Assembly: GCA_011742915.1 (NCBI GenBank)
Contig: JAAQTN010000008.1
Span: 86,590-150,589 of the forward strand
Length of the DNA: 64,000 nt
Source: Billgrantia desiderata
GTDB taxonomy: Bacteria > Pseudomonadota > Gammaproteobacteria > Pseudomonadales > Halomonadaceae
Reading direction: 5' to 3'
This document shows, piece by piece, positions 28,756 to 37,375 of this stretch (within the stretch, counting starts at the first letter, position 1; each line of letters starts with the position of its first letter). Below the pieces are notes generated by a model. The model had not been told where the DNA came from. It searched no databases and saw nothing but the letters and a program-made list of their open reading frames with translations. The position numbers were made by a program, and so were the translations under genes.

Positions 28756-30868
28756 CCGCAGTCTCCGGTGTCGTGACCGCCTGCGCCGCCTGGCGGCGAG
28801 CCATGGCCAACTGCTCCAGCCGATCTCTCACTTCGGTGGAGGCGAACAGGCGTGCGGTGGCATCGGGCAGGCGCCGCCGCCAGTTGGGGTGCTCGTCGAG
28901 GGTACCCGGGAGGTTGGCCTGCTCCTCCAGTCCCAGGGCGTCTTCCACCGGCAGCAGCGTGAGCGGCGCCGGGGTCAGCCCCAACTGCTGCGCGCCGGCA
29001 TCCAGCACCTGCGACACGGGCAGCTCGGTAGCTTCCAGCACGGTAGAGGAAGCCAGTGGATCCAGCAGGCCGAAAGCCCGAGCCAGGCGTGCCCGGTCGC
29101 TGCGGCGCTCGGCCTGCTCGCCGTCGGCATCACGGCCTTCGCCCAGCAGGCCCAGGCGGTCGCGCCACTCGATGTCGCGCCCCGCCCACCAGCCCGCCAA
29201 AGTGGGCAGATCGTGGGTCGTGCTGGTGGCGATGGCGTCCCGCGACCACTGCGCCGGCGGCAGGAAACCGCCATCGTCATCGCGCTCGAACCACAGCACG
29301 CGCATGCCGAGAATGCCGTGGCGCGCCAGCCGCTGACGAAAGCCGGGGGGAACGGTGCCCAGGTCCTCGCCGATGACGATGGCGCGGTGACGCCAGGACT
29401 CCAGCGCCACCAGCCGCAGCAGATCGTCGAACGGATAGCGCACGTAGCCGCCCGCGGTAGGGGCCTTGCCGTGGGGCACCAGCCACAGGCGCATGAGGCC
29501 CATCACGTGGTCGATGCGCAGCCCCCCGGCGTGGGCGAAACCGGCGCGCAGCATGTCGATGAAGCTGCGAAACCCCGAGCGCACCAGGCCCTGGGGCGAG
29601 AAGGGCGCAAGGCCCCAGTCCTGGCCGTGCACGTTGAAGGCGTCCGGCGGGGCGCCGATCGACAGGCCTTCGAGCATCTCCGCCTGGCGGCTCCAGGCCT
29701 GGCTGCCCGCTGCATCGGCGCCCACCGCCAGGTCGGCGATCAGTCCCACCGTCATGCCGGCCTCCCGGGCCGAGGCCTGGGCGCGGGCGAGGCCTTCGCT
29801 TACCAGCCATTGCAGGAAGGCGTGAAACTCGACGTCGCGAGCATCCACCTCGGCGAAGCGCGCCACTTCCGGACCGGTCGGGTCGCGTAGTTCCCCGGGC
29901 CATTGGCGCCAGTCGAGAATGCCGAGCCGCTGCTGCAGCGCTTCGAAGCGGCAGTGGTGCTCGAGCGTCGAGCCCCCGCGTTGGCGAAAGGCCGCCAGGG
30001 CCTGGCGAAGCCTGACTGCCTTCGCATCCTCACGCTGCATCAGGTCCTCGCACAAGGCCCGCAGCCAGGTCAGTTTGGCAATGGCCGCAGCGGGCCAGTC
30101 GAGCAGCGGTTCCGCTTCGAGCCGCGGCAGGGCATCGTTCACGCCGCTGATATCCTTGGCGCGCTTGACCGGCTCCTCGCCGAGCAGGGCTTCCGGTGCC
30201 GCATGCAGCACGTTGTAGAGCAGCCGGCTGGAGGGGGCGTAGGGGCTGTAGCGCGTCACGTCGGCGCTGAACATGGCGTGGGTCGGGCTGATCGCCACGG
30301 CTGCGGCACCGGCCTCGGCGGCATGCCGTACCAGCCGCTCCAGCGCCAGGGTGTCGCCGATGCCGCCGTCGCCGGGCCGACGCAGGGCGTAGAGCTGCGC
30401 GGCAAGGCCCCACTGGCGCGGTGTCTCGCTGTCGCAGGCGTCGGCCAGCGTGAAGCAGCGCGGCGGGGCCACGGCCAGGGTCCGCACGCTGTCGCCGATC
30501 TGCAGCCGGTGGTAGCCGGGTGTCTCGACGGGAGGCAGTTTGCCCGCTCGCGGGAGCCGCCCCTCGCGACGCTCGCCGTTTTCCAGAACGAGAACGTAGC
30601 GAGTGCCTTCAGGGAGGACGGAAGGCAGCGCCGTGCCCCTGCCCTGCTCGGCGGTGATCAGCGGTGGCCAATGTGCGGGAGAAGCAGGAGGGCGCAACCG
30701 TTCCAGGCTGGCGTCGATCTCGCTGGCATTCTCGGCGGGGAAACCCAGGCCCGCCAACAGCTCCCGCCGGGTGGCGTCGTCGAGCCGGTGTGTGCATCCT
30801 TTGCTGTCCTGCCACTCGCCGATCAGACCGGCGGCCTCGGTCAGCGCATCCAGGCGTTCCTCGCTCAT
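28739..30868 (-). CDS. malQ: 4-alpha-glucanotransferase MalQ
   Basis: This 709-residue GH77 amylomaltase transfers segments between maltooligosaccharides, adjusting chain length. Signatures include VAISPTHAMFSADVTRYSPY near residue 180, the nucleophile region GLRIDHVMGLMRLW, VIGEDLGTVPPGFR with the catalytic Glu, and TTHDLPTLAGWW. I chose ATG 30868, whose ATGA overlaps the treZ stop; the alternative TTG two codons upstream is less likely. The position between treZ and treY suggests it recycles short maltooligosaccharides left by TreY/TreZ and GlgX. Confidence 0.95.
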   Translation of the reverse strand: MSEERLDALTEAAGLIGEWQDSKGCTHRLDDATRRELLAGLGFPAENASEIDASLERLRPPASPAHWPPLITAEQGRGTALPSVLPEGTRYVLVLENGERREGRLPRAGKLPPVETPGYHRLQIGDSVRTLAVAPPRCFTLADACDSETPRQWGLAAQLYALRRPGDGGIGDTLALERLVRHAAEAGAAAVAISPTHAMFSADVTRYSPYAPSSRLLYNVLHAAPEALLGEEPVKRAKDISGVNDALPRLEAEPLLDWPAAAIAKLTWLRALCEDLMQREDAKAVRLRQALAAFRQRGGSTLEHHCRFEALQQRLGILDWRQWPGELRDPTGPEVARFAEVDARDVEFHAFLQWLVSEGLARAQASAREAGMTVGLIADLAVGADAAGSQAWSRQAEMLEGLSIGAPPDAFNVHGQDWGLAPFSPQGLVRSGFRSFIDMLRAGFAHAGGLRIDHVMGLMRLWLVPHGKAPTAGGYVRYPFDDLLRLVALESWRHRAIVIGEDLGTVPPGFRQRLARHGILGMRVLWFERDDDGGFLPPAQWSRDAIATSTTHDLPTLAGWWAGRDIEWRDRLGLLGEGRDADGEQAERRSDRARLARAFGLLDPLASSTVLEATELPVSQVLDAGAQQLGLTPAPLTLLPVEDALGLEEQANLPGTLDEHPNWRRRLPDATARLFASTEVRDRLEQLAMARRQAAQAVTTPETADDGDE

Positions 30869-32679
30869 GCGCAAAGCTCCTCGTCGCCAGGACCAGGGCG
30901 CAGCCAGGCGACGGCGCAGCTGGCCGGCAGGCTGCCGCTCTCGGTGGCCACCGCCGCGCCGTCGCGGGTCTCGTAAAGGCGCCGTCCGATGCCGAAGGCG
31001 GAGGTGGCCACCGCCTGCTGGCTCAGGTTCACGGCAATGACCAACTGGCTGTCGTCGTTCATTTGCCAGCGGGCCACCACGGCCTTGTCGCCCAGCGGCT
31101 CGGCGCCCAGGGCACGGGCGCCGTCGAGCCGCGGCACGATCTCTTCATGGCGAATTGCCAGCAGGTGCCGAACGTAGGCCAGCCGGTCGGCATGGGGTGG
31201 CGTCCCCCGGCTGTCGAAGTCGGGGCGCGACGCCGCGAAGGTCGACTCGGCGTTGGGGTCGGGGATGGCTTCCCGCCTGGCCGGGTCCTGGAAGGCGCTG
31301 AAGGCGGCGAACTCGGCGCGGCGACCCTCGCGCACGGCCTCGGCCAGCTCGGCACGATGATCGGTGAAGAACAGGAACGGCCGCTCGCTGGCCCACTCCT
31401 CGCCCATGAACAGCAGCGGCACCATGGGCGAGAGCAGCAGCAGCAGCGTAGCGGCTTCGAGGGCCTGGGGCTCGGCGAGCCGGGTCAGACGTTCGCCCAG
31501 GGCGCGGTTGCCCACCTGGTCGTGATTCTGCAGGAAGGCGACGAAGGCGCTTGGCGGCAGGTGGGCGCTGGGGGTGCCTCGCGGCGTGCCGTCGCGGGTG
31601 GGGTCACCTTGATAGACGAAGCCCTCGCTCAGGCAGCGCACCAGCTTCTGCGTCGGTTCGTCGGCAAATTCGCCGTAGTAACCCTCGCGCTCCCCGGTGA
31701 GCAGCACGTGCATGACGTTGTGCCAGTCGTCGTTCCACTGGGCGGTGAAGCGGCCCGGCCCGAGCAGCTCGGCGTCGTTGTGCTCATTCTCCAGCACCAG
31801 ATGCACGTGACGATTGGCGTCGAGGTGGCTGCGCAGCGTCTCGGCCAGCTCGACCAGGAAGTCGCGCTCGCCGATGGCGTGTACCGCATCGAGGCGCAGG
31901 CCGTCGAAGCGGTACTCGTCGAGCCACATCAGCGCGTTCTCGATGAAGAAACGCCGCACCATGGGCTGTCGGAAGTCGATGGCCGGCCCCCAGGGGGTAT
32001 CGCGGTCGTGGCGAAAGAAGGCCTCGGCGTAGCGCGGCAGGTAATTGCCGTCGGGGCCGAAGTGGTTGTACACCACGTCGAGAAACACCATCAGGCCCAA
32101 GCCGTGAGCATCGTCGACGAAGGCCTTGAGCGCGTCCGGGTCGCCGTAGGCCTCGTCCACGGCGTAGGGCAGTACGCCGTCGTAGCCCCAGTTGCGCGAG
32201 CCGGGAAAGGCCGCCACCGGCATCAGCTCGACTGCAGTGACGCCGAGCTCGGCCAGGTAGGGCAGCTGCCGGCGCGCCGCCTCCAGTCCGCCTAGAGCAC
32301 CCAGGTGCAGCTCGTAAAGCACCGTCTCGTGCCACGGCCGGCCCAGCCAGTCGGCATGCCGCCAGGCATGCCGAAAAGGATCGACGACCAGGCTCGGCCC
32401 GTCGATGCCACCTGCCTGGGCGCGGGAGGCGGGGTCGGCCACCAGGATGCCCTCGGCGTCGTCGTCGAGATGGATACGATAGCGATAGCGGGTGCCGTGG
32501 TCGCACTCGGCCTCGCCGACGAAGCGTCCTTCGCCGGCCTGGATCATGGCGAGCGGCGCCTGCCCTTCCACTTCCAGCTCGACCCGGCGGGCGCTTGGCG
32601 CCCAGAGCGCGAAGCGGGTCCATTGCGGGCCCAGTACCTGGGCGCCGAAGCTGTATTCGAATCGAGTGACTGCGTTCAT
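30865..32679 (-). CDS. treZ: Maltooligosyltrehalose trehalohydrolase TreZ
   Basis: The 604-residue GH13 enzyme releases trehalose from maltooligosyltrehalose made by TreY. It has an N-terminal E-set/CBM48 domain (ALWAPSARRVELEVEG), then WHETVLYELHLGAL, VVYNHFGPDGNYLPRYA, the nucleophile segment DGLRLDAVHAIGERDF, the acid Glu in LVLENEHNDA and FLQNHDQVGNRALGERL, which together are typical of TreZ. ATG 32679 overlaps the glgA stop (ATGA). The in-frame sequence upstream is antisense-like in composition and was excluded. It is the second gene of the glgA-treZ-malQ-treY series. Confidence 0.95.
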   Translation of the reverse strand: MNAVTRFEYSFGAQVLGPQWTRFALWAPSARRVELEVEGQAPLAMIQAGEGRFVGEAECDHGTRYRYRIHLDDDAEGILVADPASRAQAGGIDGPSLVVDPFRHAWRHADWLGRPWHETVLYELHLGALGGLEAARRQLPYLAELGVTAVELMPVAAFPGSRNWGYDGVLPYAVDEAYGDPDALKAFVDDAHGLGLMVFLDVVYNHFGPDGNYLPRYAEAFFRHDRDTPWGPAIDFRQPMVRRFFIENALMWLDEYRFDGLRLDAVHAIGERDFLVELAETLRSHLDANRHVHLVLENEHNDAELLGPGRFTAQWNDDWHNVMHVLLTGEREGYYGEFADEPTQKLVRCLSEGFVYQGDPTRDGTPRGTPSAHLPPSAFVAFLQNHDQVGNRALGERLTRLAEPQALEAATLLLLLSPMVPLLFMGEEWASERPFLFFTDHRAELAEAVREGRRAEFAAFSAFQDPARREAIPDPNAESTFAASRPDFDSRGTPPHADRLAYVRHLLAIRHEEIVPRLDGARALGAEPLGDKAVVARWQMNDDSQLVIAVNLSQQAVATSAFGIGRRLYETRDGAAVATESGSLPASCAVAWLRPGPGDEELCA

Positions 32680-34292
32680 CCGGCTTGTTGCACCTCCACG
32701 TCTGCTTCGTTGCAGATGCGCCGATAGAGCTGCGTGTAAGGCGCGATAGACTGACGCCAGTGGTAGCGCCCGGTCATGGCGGCCCGGCGCATGGCGTAGA
32801 ACAGCTCGGTGGAGTGGTAGACCGAGAAGGCCTGCTGGAGCGCCTGCATGAAGCTGGCCAGATTGGCGCCCTCGAACAGGAACCCGGTCACGCCGTTCTC
32901 GATGGTATCGGCCAACCCCCCGGTGCGATGAGCGATGGGCAACGAGCCGAAGCGCTGGGCATACATCTGACTGAGACCGCATGGTTCGAAGCGCGACGGC
33001 ATCAGCAGGAAGTCGCTGCCGGCGTAGATGCAGCGGGCTTCGTACTCGTCGAAGCCGATGTAGGTTCCCACGGCCCCCGGATAGCGCTCCGCCAGCCGAT
33101 CCAGCTGTGCCTCCACGCGGCGCTCGCCGCTGCCGATGAAGACCAGTTGACCACCGGCCTGGACGATGCTGGGGGCGGCCTCGATGACCAGGTCGACCCC
33201 CTTCTGGTGCACCATGCGCGAGACCATGGCGAACAGCGGGCCGGCGCTGGGCGCCAGGCCGAAGCGGTGGCGCACGTAATCGGCATTGGCGCGTTTGCCG
33301 CGCCAGTCGTTGGCCGAGAAGGCCTGCACCAGATGAGCGTCGGTGCGCGGGTCCCAGGAGTCGTCGATACCGTTGGGAATACCGCTGAGCCGCCCTTGCT
33401 GCGCCTTGCAGCGTAGCAGCCCATCCAGGCCGCAGCCGAACTCCGGCGTGGTGATCTCCCGCGCATAGGTGGCGCTCACCGTGGTCACGTGGGAGGCGTA
33501 GACGATGCCCGCCTTCATGAAGGAGAGCCTGTCGTAATACTCGACCCCTTCGATATGAAAGGCACTTTCGGGAATGCCCAGCGCCGCGCAGCGCGATCTG
33601 TCGAAGAGCCCCTGATAGGCCAGGTTATGGATGGTGAAGACACTCGGGACCTTGTGTCCCATCCACGCCAGATAGGCGGGGGCCAGGCCGCACGACCAAT
33701 CGTTCAGATGCAGCAGTTGGGGCCGCCAGTCGAGCCCGGCCTGGCCGGCAGCGATCTGGGCGGCAGCCAGCGACAGCCTGGCGAAGCGTACGTCGTTGTC
33801 TTCCCAGCCGCCGCTGCCGTAGCCCCCGGGGCCGGTGCCATAGGGACCGCCATCGCGCTCGTAGAGCTCGGGGCAGAGCAGTACGTAGATCACCATGCCA
33901 TCGGCACAGGTCATCTCGCCAAGCTCGCAGGCCGGCAGCCCGGCGTGAGCGGGCAAGCGACCGACGCGACGGATGTTGAGCGCCGAATTGCGAACTTCGC
34001 GGTAGGCCGGCATGAGAATGCGAATGTCGTGGTGGGCCGCCAACGCCCGGGGCAGTGCCGAAGAGACGTCACCCAACCCGCCGACCTTGACGAAATCGGC
34101 TATTTCCGGGGTGACGAAGAGGATTCGCTGCGACGGGTGTCGTCCTTCGTTCCTGTCCCGAGGCAGGGCTGCGTCGCGTTCGCTCTTGACGTGATCGTCG
34201 AGCCTGATCTCCTCGAGGCGTGTGGTGAACGCGCGACTTCGAGGAACCGCTTTCGTATCGGAATCGATACCCTTCAATGCCACATTGCCCAT
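32676..34292 (-). CDS. glgA: Glycogen synthase GlgA (GT5)
   Basis: The 538-residue GT5 enzyme adds glucose from ADP-glucose (or UDP-glucose in some relatives) to an alpha-1,4-glucan. The donor-site lysine motif appears as FVKVGGLGDVSSALPRAL (K-x-G-G-L), with HLNDWSCGLAP, TIHNLAYQGLF, GIPNGIDDSWDP and the C-terminal SRFEPCGLSQMYAQRFGS. About 50 residues precede the usual start of the domain. ATG 34292 is preceded by GGGAGGG at 8 bases; an upstream in-frame start at 34328 is less likely. It leads the minus-strand glg/tre operon, with a 530-base AT-richer region in front. No glgC is present, so the sugar-nucleotide donor must be made elsewhere. Confidence 0.94.
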   Translation of the reverse strand: MGNVALKGIDSDTKAVPRSRAFTTRLEEIRLDDHVKSERDAALPRDRNEGRHPSQRILFVTPEIADFVKVGGLGDVSSALPRALAAHHDIRILMPAYREVRNSALNIRRVGRLPAHAGLPACELGEMTCADGMVIYVLLCPELYERDGGPYGTGPGGYGSGGWEDNDVRFARLSLAAAQIAAGQAGLDWRPQLLHLNDWSCGLAPAYLAWMGHKVPSVFTIHNLAYQGLFDRSRCAALGIPESAFHIEGVEYYDRLSFMKAGIVYASHVTTVSATYAREITTPEFGCGLDGLLRCKAQQGRLSGIPNGIDDSWDPRTDAHLVQAFSANDWRGKRANADYVRHRFGLAPSAGPLFAMVSRMVHQKGVDLVIEAAPSIVQAGGQLVFIGSGERRVEAQLDRLAERYPGAVGTYIGFDEYEARCIYAGSDFLLMPSRFEPCGLSQMYAQRFGSLPIAHRTGGLADTIENGVTGFLFEGANLASFMQALQQAFSVYHSTELFYAMRRAAMTGRYHWRQSIAPYTQLYRRICNEADVEVQQAG

Positions 34293-34822
34293 GATGACAA
34301 CCCTCCCTGTTGTGGCATGGCCAGACAATGTTCATGCAGCCTGTCTACCCGGTTGGAGCCGCATCCGTATCGGCCAACCGGGAAAAACATAGTGCGACGC
34401 TGATGTCGTTGCCTAGGTATAGACGATGAAATCTACCTTGGTGAAGTCGATCTCTCACTAACCTATGTAATCCAGGTATTGCCTCGACAGGCATGAAGAC
34501 GGTGGGGCGGAGCATGGAAGGATACCTGTCGGAGCAGCAAGGTTTTTTTGATAACAGGCATGAAATACTTCCTCACCCGTCGACACAATGGAGAGCGACG
34601 GTGTGTGCCATATTGAACTCGATGCGATTTGTTATTTCGTCTTTTTGGGTAAATAAATGTGCCTGGAATATTTTTTTATATTTACGCAATGAGGTGAGAG
34701 AAGCGCGATCGAGAGGCAGGGCGCCACGCACTCAATCTCATCGCAGGCTCAAAAGTCGCAGGAGCGTGAGCCGGCATCACGGCAAGATGTTCGACAGCGT
34801 TGATTTTCCAAGGAGGTAGGTC
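34293..34822. promoter_or_regulatory. Long AT-richer intergenic region between glgA and the SDR gene
   Basis: This 530-base region separates two divergent genes and should carry both promoters. Bases 34540-34700 are clearly AT-richer than the surrounding genome, with T runs and a block near 34671 (TTTTTTTATATTTACGCAAT). A 108-codon open frame at 34493-34819 runs through it, but its product is low-complexity and basic near the end, and I do not accept it as a gene. AAGGAGG at 34811-34817 is the ribosome-binding site of the SDR gene. No promoter hexamers were assigned with confidence. Confidence 0.5.
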
Positions 34823-35806
34823 ATGAAACGCAGCGAGTTACACGACGCGATCGTGGTCATCACCGGTGCATCGAGCGGCATCGGTCGCGCTACGGCGCAT
34901 GCTTTCGCCCGCAGCGGAGCCACCGTGGTGCTGGCATCCCGGCGAGAATCTGCGCTGCAGGAGACGCTGCAGGAGTGCGAGCGGCTTGGCGGCCGTGGCA
35001 TCGTCGTGCCCACCGACGTGTGCGAGGCCGATCAGGTCGAGCGGCTGTGCGCCCAGGCGGTGGAGCGCTATGGGCGCATCGACGTCTGGATCAACAACGC
35101 CGCGGTGACGCTGTTCGGCCGCCTGGAGGAAACGCCGCGTGACGCCTTCGAAAAGGTGATCCAGACCAACCTGCTGGGCTGCGTCAACGGAGCGCGGGAA
35201 GCGATTCGCCAGTTTCGCGAGCAGGGTCATGGGCGGCTGATCAACGTCTCCTCGATGGTGGCCCACTCCGGTCAGCCCTTCACCAGTGCCTACGTGACCT
35301 CGAAATGGGGCATTCGCGGCCTGTCGGAGTGCCTGCGCATGGAGCTCGCCGATGCGCCGGACATCCATGTTTCCACCATTCTGCCGGCCTCCATCGATAC
35401 ACCGCTGTTTCAGCGTGCGGCCAACTACGTGGGGCAGCCGGTCAAGGCCATGACGCCTGTCTATCCCCCGGAGAAGGTGGCGGCGGCCATCGTGCACGTG
35501 GCCAGGCACCCGATGCGCGAACACTTCGTCGGCAACTCGGGGCGTATGATGGCGGCGCTTCGCACGCTGGCACCGCCGCTCGGCGAAAAGATGATGGAAC
35601 GCAAGGTGAACAGCGACCACTTCGCCCAGGACCTGCCCGTCGAGCCCGGCTCGGGTAACCTGTTCCACTCGCGCGGAGACGGGGCCGTTCGCGGCGGCTG
35701 GATCGAGCGCGAACATGGCGGTACCAGCAGCGGCATGGGGCTGGCACTAGGGCTGGCGGCCGTGGTGGTGCCGCTGGCGATGTACGCCTATCACCGTCAA
35801 ACCTGA
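34823..35806 (+). CDS. Short-chain dehydrogenase/reductase with C-terminal membrane anchor
   Basis: This 327-residue classical SDR has the NAD(P) motif TGASSGIG (residues 14-21), the NNAA motif (WINNAAV), the catalytic Ser in NVSSMVAHSG and the YxxxK pair in SAYVTSKWG. After the 250-residue catalytic core comes a linker and then a hydrophobic segment near residues 305-322 (GLALGLAAVVVPLAMYAYH), so the enzyme is probably tail-anchored to the inner membrane. A strong AAGGAGG precedes the ATG. The substrate is unknown; the Arg after the glycine motif region (ASRRES) is compatible with NADP use. A hairpin separates it from the next gene. Confidence 0.88.
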   Translation: MKRSELHDAIVVITGASSGIGRATAHAFARSGATVVLASRRESALQETLQECERLGGRGIVVPTDVCEADQVERLCAQAVERYGRIDVWINNAAVTLFGRLEETPRDAFEKVIQTNLLGCVNGAREAIRQFREQGHGRLINVSSMVAHSGQPFTSAYVTSKWGIRGLSECLRMELADAPDIHVSTILPASIDTPLFQRAANYVGQPVKAMTPVYPPEKVAAAIVHVARHPMREHFVGNSGRMMAALRTLAPPLGEKMMERKVNSDHFAQDLPVEPGSGNLFHSRGDGAVRGGWIEREHGGTSSGMGLALGLAAVVVPLAMYAYHRQT

Positions 35807-35834
35807 CGTCGCCTCACTGCCAAGCCTGACCGCC

Positions 35835-35857
35835 GGGAGCGACAGGATGTCGCTCCC
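35835..35857 (+). terminator. Hairpin after the SDR gene
   Basis: A perfect 10-bp stem (GGGAGCGACA, loop GGA, TGTCGCTCCC) followed by TTGGG. It is 29 bases after the SDR stop and 41 bases before the next start. With only two Ts it may be a weak terminator or an mRNA 3'-end stabiliser. Confidence 0.5.
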
Positions 35858-35897
35858 TTGGGATTTCGAATCACATCGCTGAAGACAGGAGTTTCTC

Positions 35898-37292
35898 ATG
35901 CGACCCAGTTCCCCTTCCTACATTGCCGATTTCGATTCCGCTACCGGCATGCTGCGTGCCACCTCCAACTACCTGCACGGTCAGGATTACCCCGGCCTGG
36001 GCAAGGGGCATGCCATGGGCCGCATCGTGCAGGCGGCGAACTGGCTGCCGCAGGCGGCTCGCGAAGAGGTCTATGCGGTGGGCGGCGTGACCGAGGGGCA
36101 CGCCCCCGACAAGCTCGATCAGGTCGATGCCGAAAAGGTGGCGGAGTGGATCACCGCCCGCTATCCCAAGCGGCGCTATCAGGCGGTGATGGTCGGCTCG
36201 GCCAGCGGCGCGCTGACGCATCTCTCCGCCGCCTTCGACATCCCCTGGCTGCCGCAGACCTTCTTCATCCCGGTGCGTCACCTCACGGGGGACAACGACG
36301 ACCCGAAGAAGGCCATGGAGTTCGGTCGTCGCTATGCCCCCAAGCTGCTCGAAGCCAATCCGGATCTGCAGCTCCATCACATGCACGACGCCAATCAGGA
36401 TCGCCTGATGGTGGAGTACATGGACTACTTTCGCGTCAAGCGGCTGACCCTGGGTCGGGCCTACGAGCGCTTTCTCGAGGCGAACCTCGAGCCGGGCGGC
36501 ACCATCATAGTGACCGAGTGCGGCAGCAGCTGGCCGACGACCCGTATCGGCGAGCGCCACTTCTTCCAGCACGGGGCGCTGGGTGGCGCCACCGAAGAGG
36601 AGTTCCACCACGGCAGCGAGCGGGTCGAGGAGTACCTGGAGCGCTATGATGCGCCGGTACGGCGCTGGGACTCGCCGGAGCCGGATGGCAGGAGCCCCGA
36701 GGCGGAGTGGGGCTTCGAGGCGGCGCTGCGCGACGACATCCTGCGCTTTGCCGCCCAGCACGGCTATCAGGTCAAGCGACTGATCTACGACGAGCCGGAC
36801 TCCCTCAGCCCGATGGTGGCCGACTTCTACCGCGACTGGAACCGTGAACGGGGGCTCAAGGCCAATCGGGTACTGGTCGAGTCCTTCATCATGCTCGAGC
36901 CCTACTGGGCGCTGCGCACGGGCTCGGTGCCGTTCTGGATGAAGTTCAACATGAACCCCTCGGTGGACGCCATCGAGTCCTACCTCGATTCTCGTGAGCC
37001 CTTCGACGAGATCAACCTGATGCTGTTCAACAACGGCGTCGAGGGGGTGGGGTTCCCGCAGATCGACCGCTGGCGGCAGGTGCTGGAGCGGGCCCGCAGG
37101 CAGGGTCAGTTCATAGGCGTCAGCGAGGAGCTGCACCCGCGGGACTTCGGTTCGCTGGGACGCTACTACCTCGAGACCCGGCAGAAGATAAAGGCGCGCT
37201 ACCCGTTGCCGGGCCCGCTGCCGCTGGCGCGGCTGACCGACTACATGGAACGTCACGGTGAGCGCTACGACGTCGAACTGCTGGCGGCATGA
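35898..37292 (+). CDS. Conserved-looking hypothetical protein, 464 residues
   Basis: I do not recognise this family. The 464-residue protein is soluble-looking, with no signal peptide or membrane segment, and codon use like its neighbours. The N-terminal half has an alpha/beta pattern with a glycine-rich turn after a strand (AVMVGSASGALTHLSAAF, about 100-117) and a possible second strand-loop (GGTIIVTECGSSWPTTRIGE, near 203-222). The C-terminal half has several aromatic-rich segments (FIMLEPYWALRTGSVPFWM). ATG 35898 has CAGGAG seven bases upstream. It follows the SDR gene by 91 bases on the same strand. Dehydratase, transferase or nucleotide-binding roles are all possible; none is supported. 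Confidence 0.75.
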   Translation: MRPSSPSYIADFDSATGMLRATSNYLHGQDYPGLGKGHAMGRIVQAANWLPQAAREEVYAVGGVTEGHAPDKLDQVDAEKVAEWITARYPKRRYQAVMVGSASGALTHLSAAFDIPWLPQTFFIPVRHLTGDNDDPKKAMEFGRRYAPKLLEANPDLQLHHMHDANQDRLMVEYMDYFRVKRLTLGRAYERFLEANLEPGGTIIVTECGSSWPTTRIGERHFFQHGALGGATEEEFHHGSERVEEYLERYDAPVRRWDSPEPDGRSPEAEWGFEAALRDDILRFAAQHGYQVKRLIYDEPDSLSPMVADFYRDWNRERGLKANRVLVESFIMLEPYWALRTGSVPFWMKFNMNPSVDAIESYLDSREPFDEINLMLFNNGVEGVGFPQIDRWRQVLERARRQGQFIGVSEELHPRDFGSLGRYYLETRQKIKARYPLPGPLPLARLTDYMERHGERYDVELLAA

Positions 37293-37304
37293 GGCGGACA
37301 GCGT

Positions 37305-37339
37305 GGCCTGCTTCGGCCGCTGCGAGGACGAAGCAGGCC
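37305..37339. terminator. Bidirectional hairpin between convergent genes
   Basis: Perfect 11-bp arms (GGCCTGCTTCG and CGAAGCAGGCC) with a 13-base loop lie between the 3' ends of the hypothetical gene and the rhodanese gene. There is no clear T tract on either side, so the assignment rests on position and stem strength. Confidence 0.5.
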
Positions 37340-37375
37340 TGGTCCGTTCGCGATCTGCACTTCGCCCGAGAGGGA

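Noticed and set aside
34493-34819. 108-codon open frame in the region before the SDR gene
   Set aside because: AT-rich, no domain, basic low-complexity end and no good ribosome-binding site; treated as intergenic.
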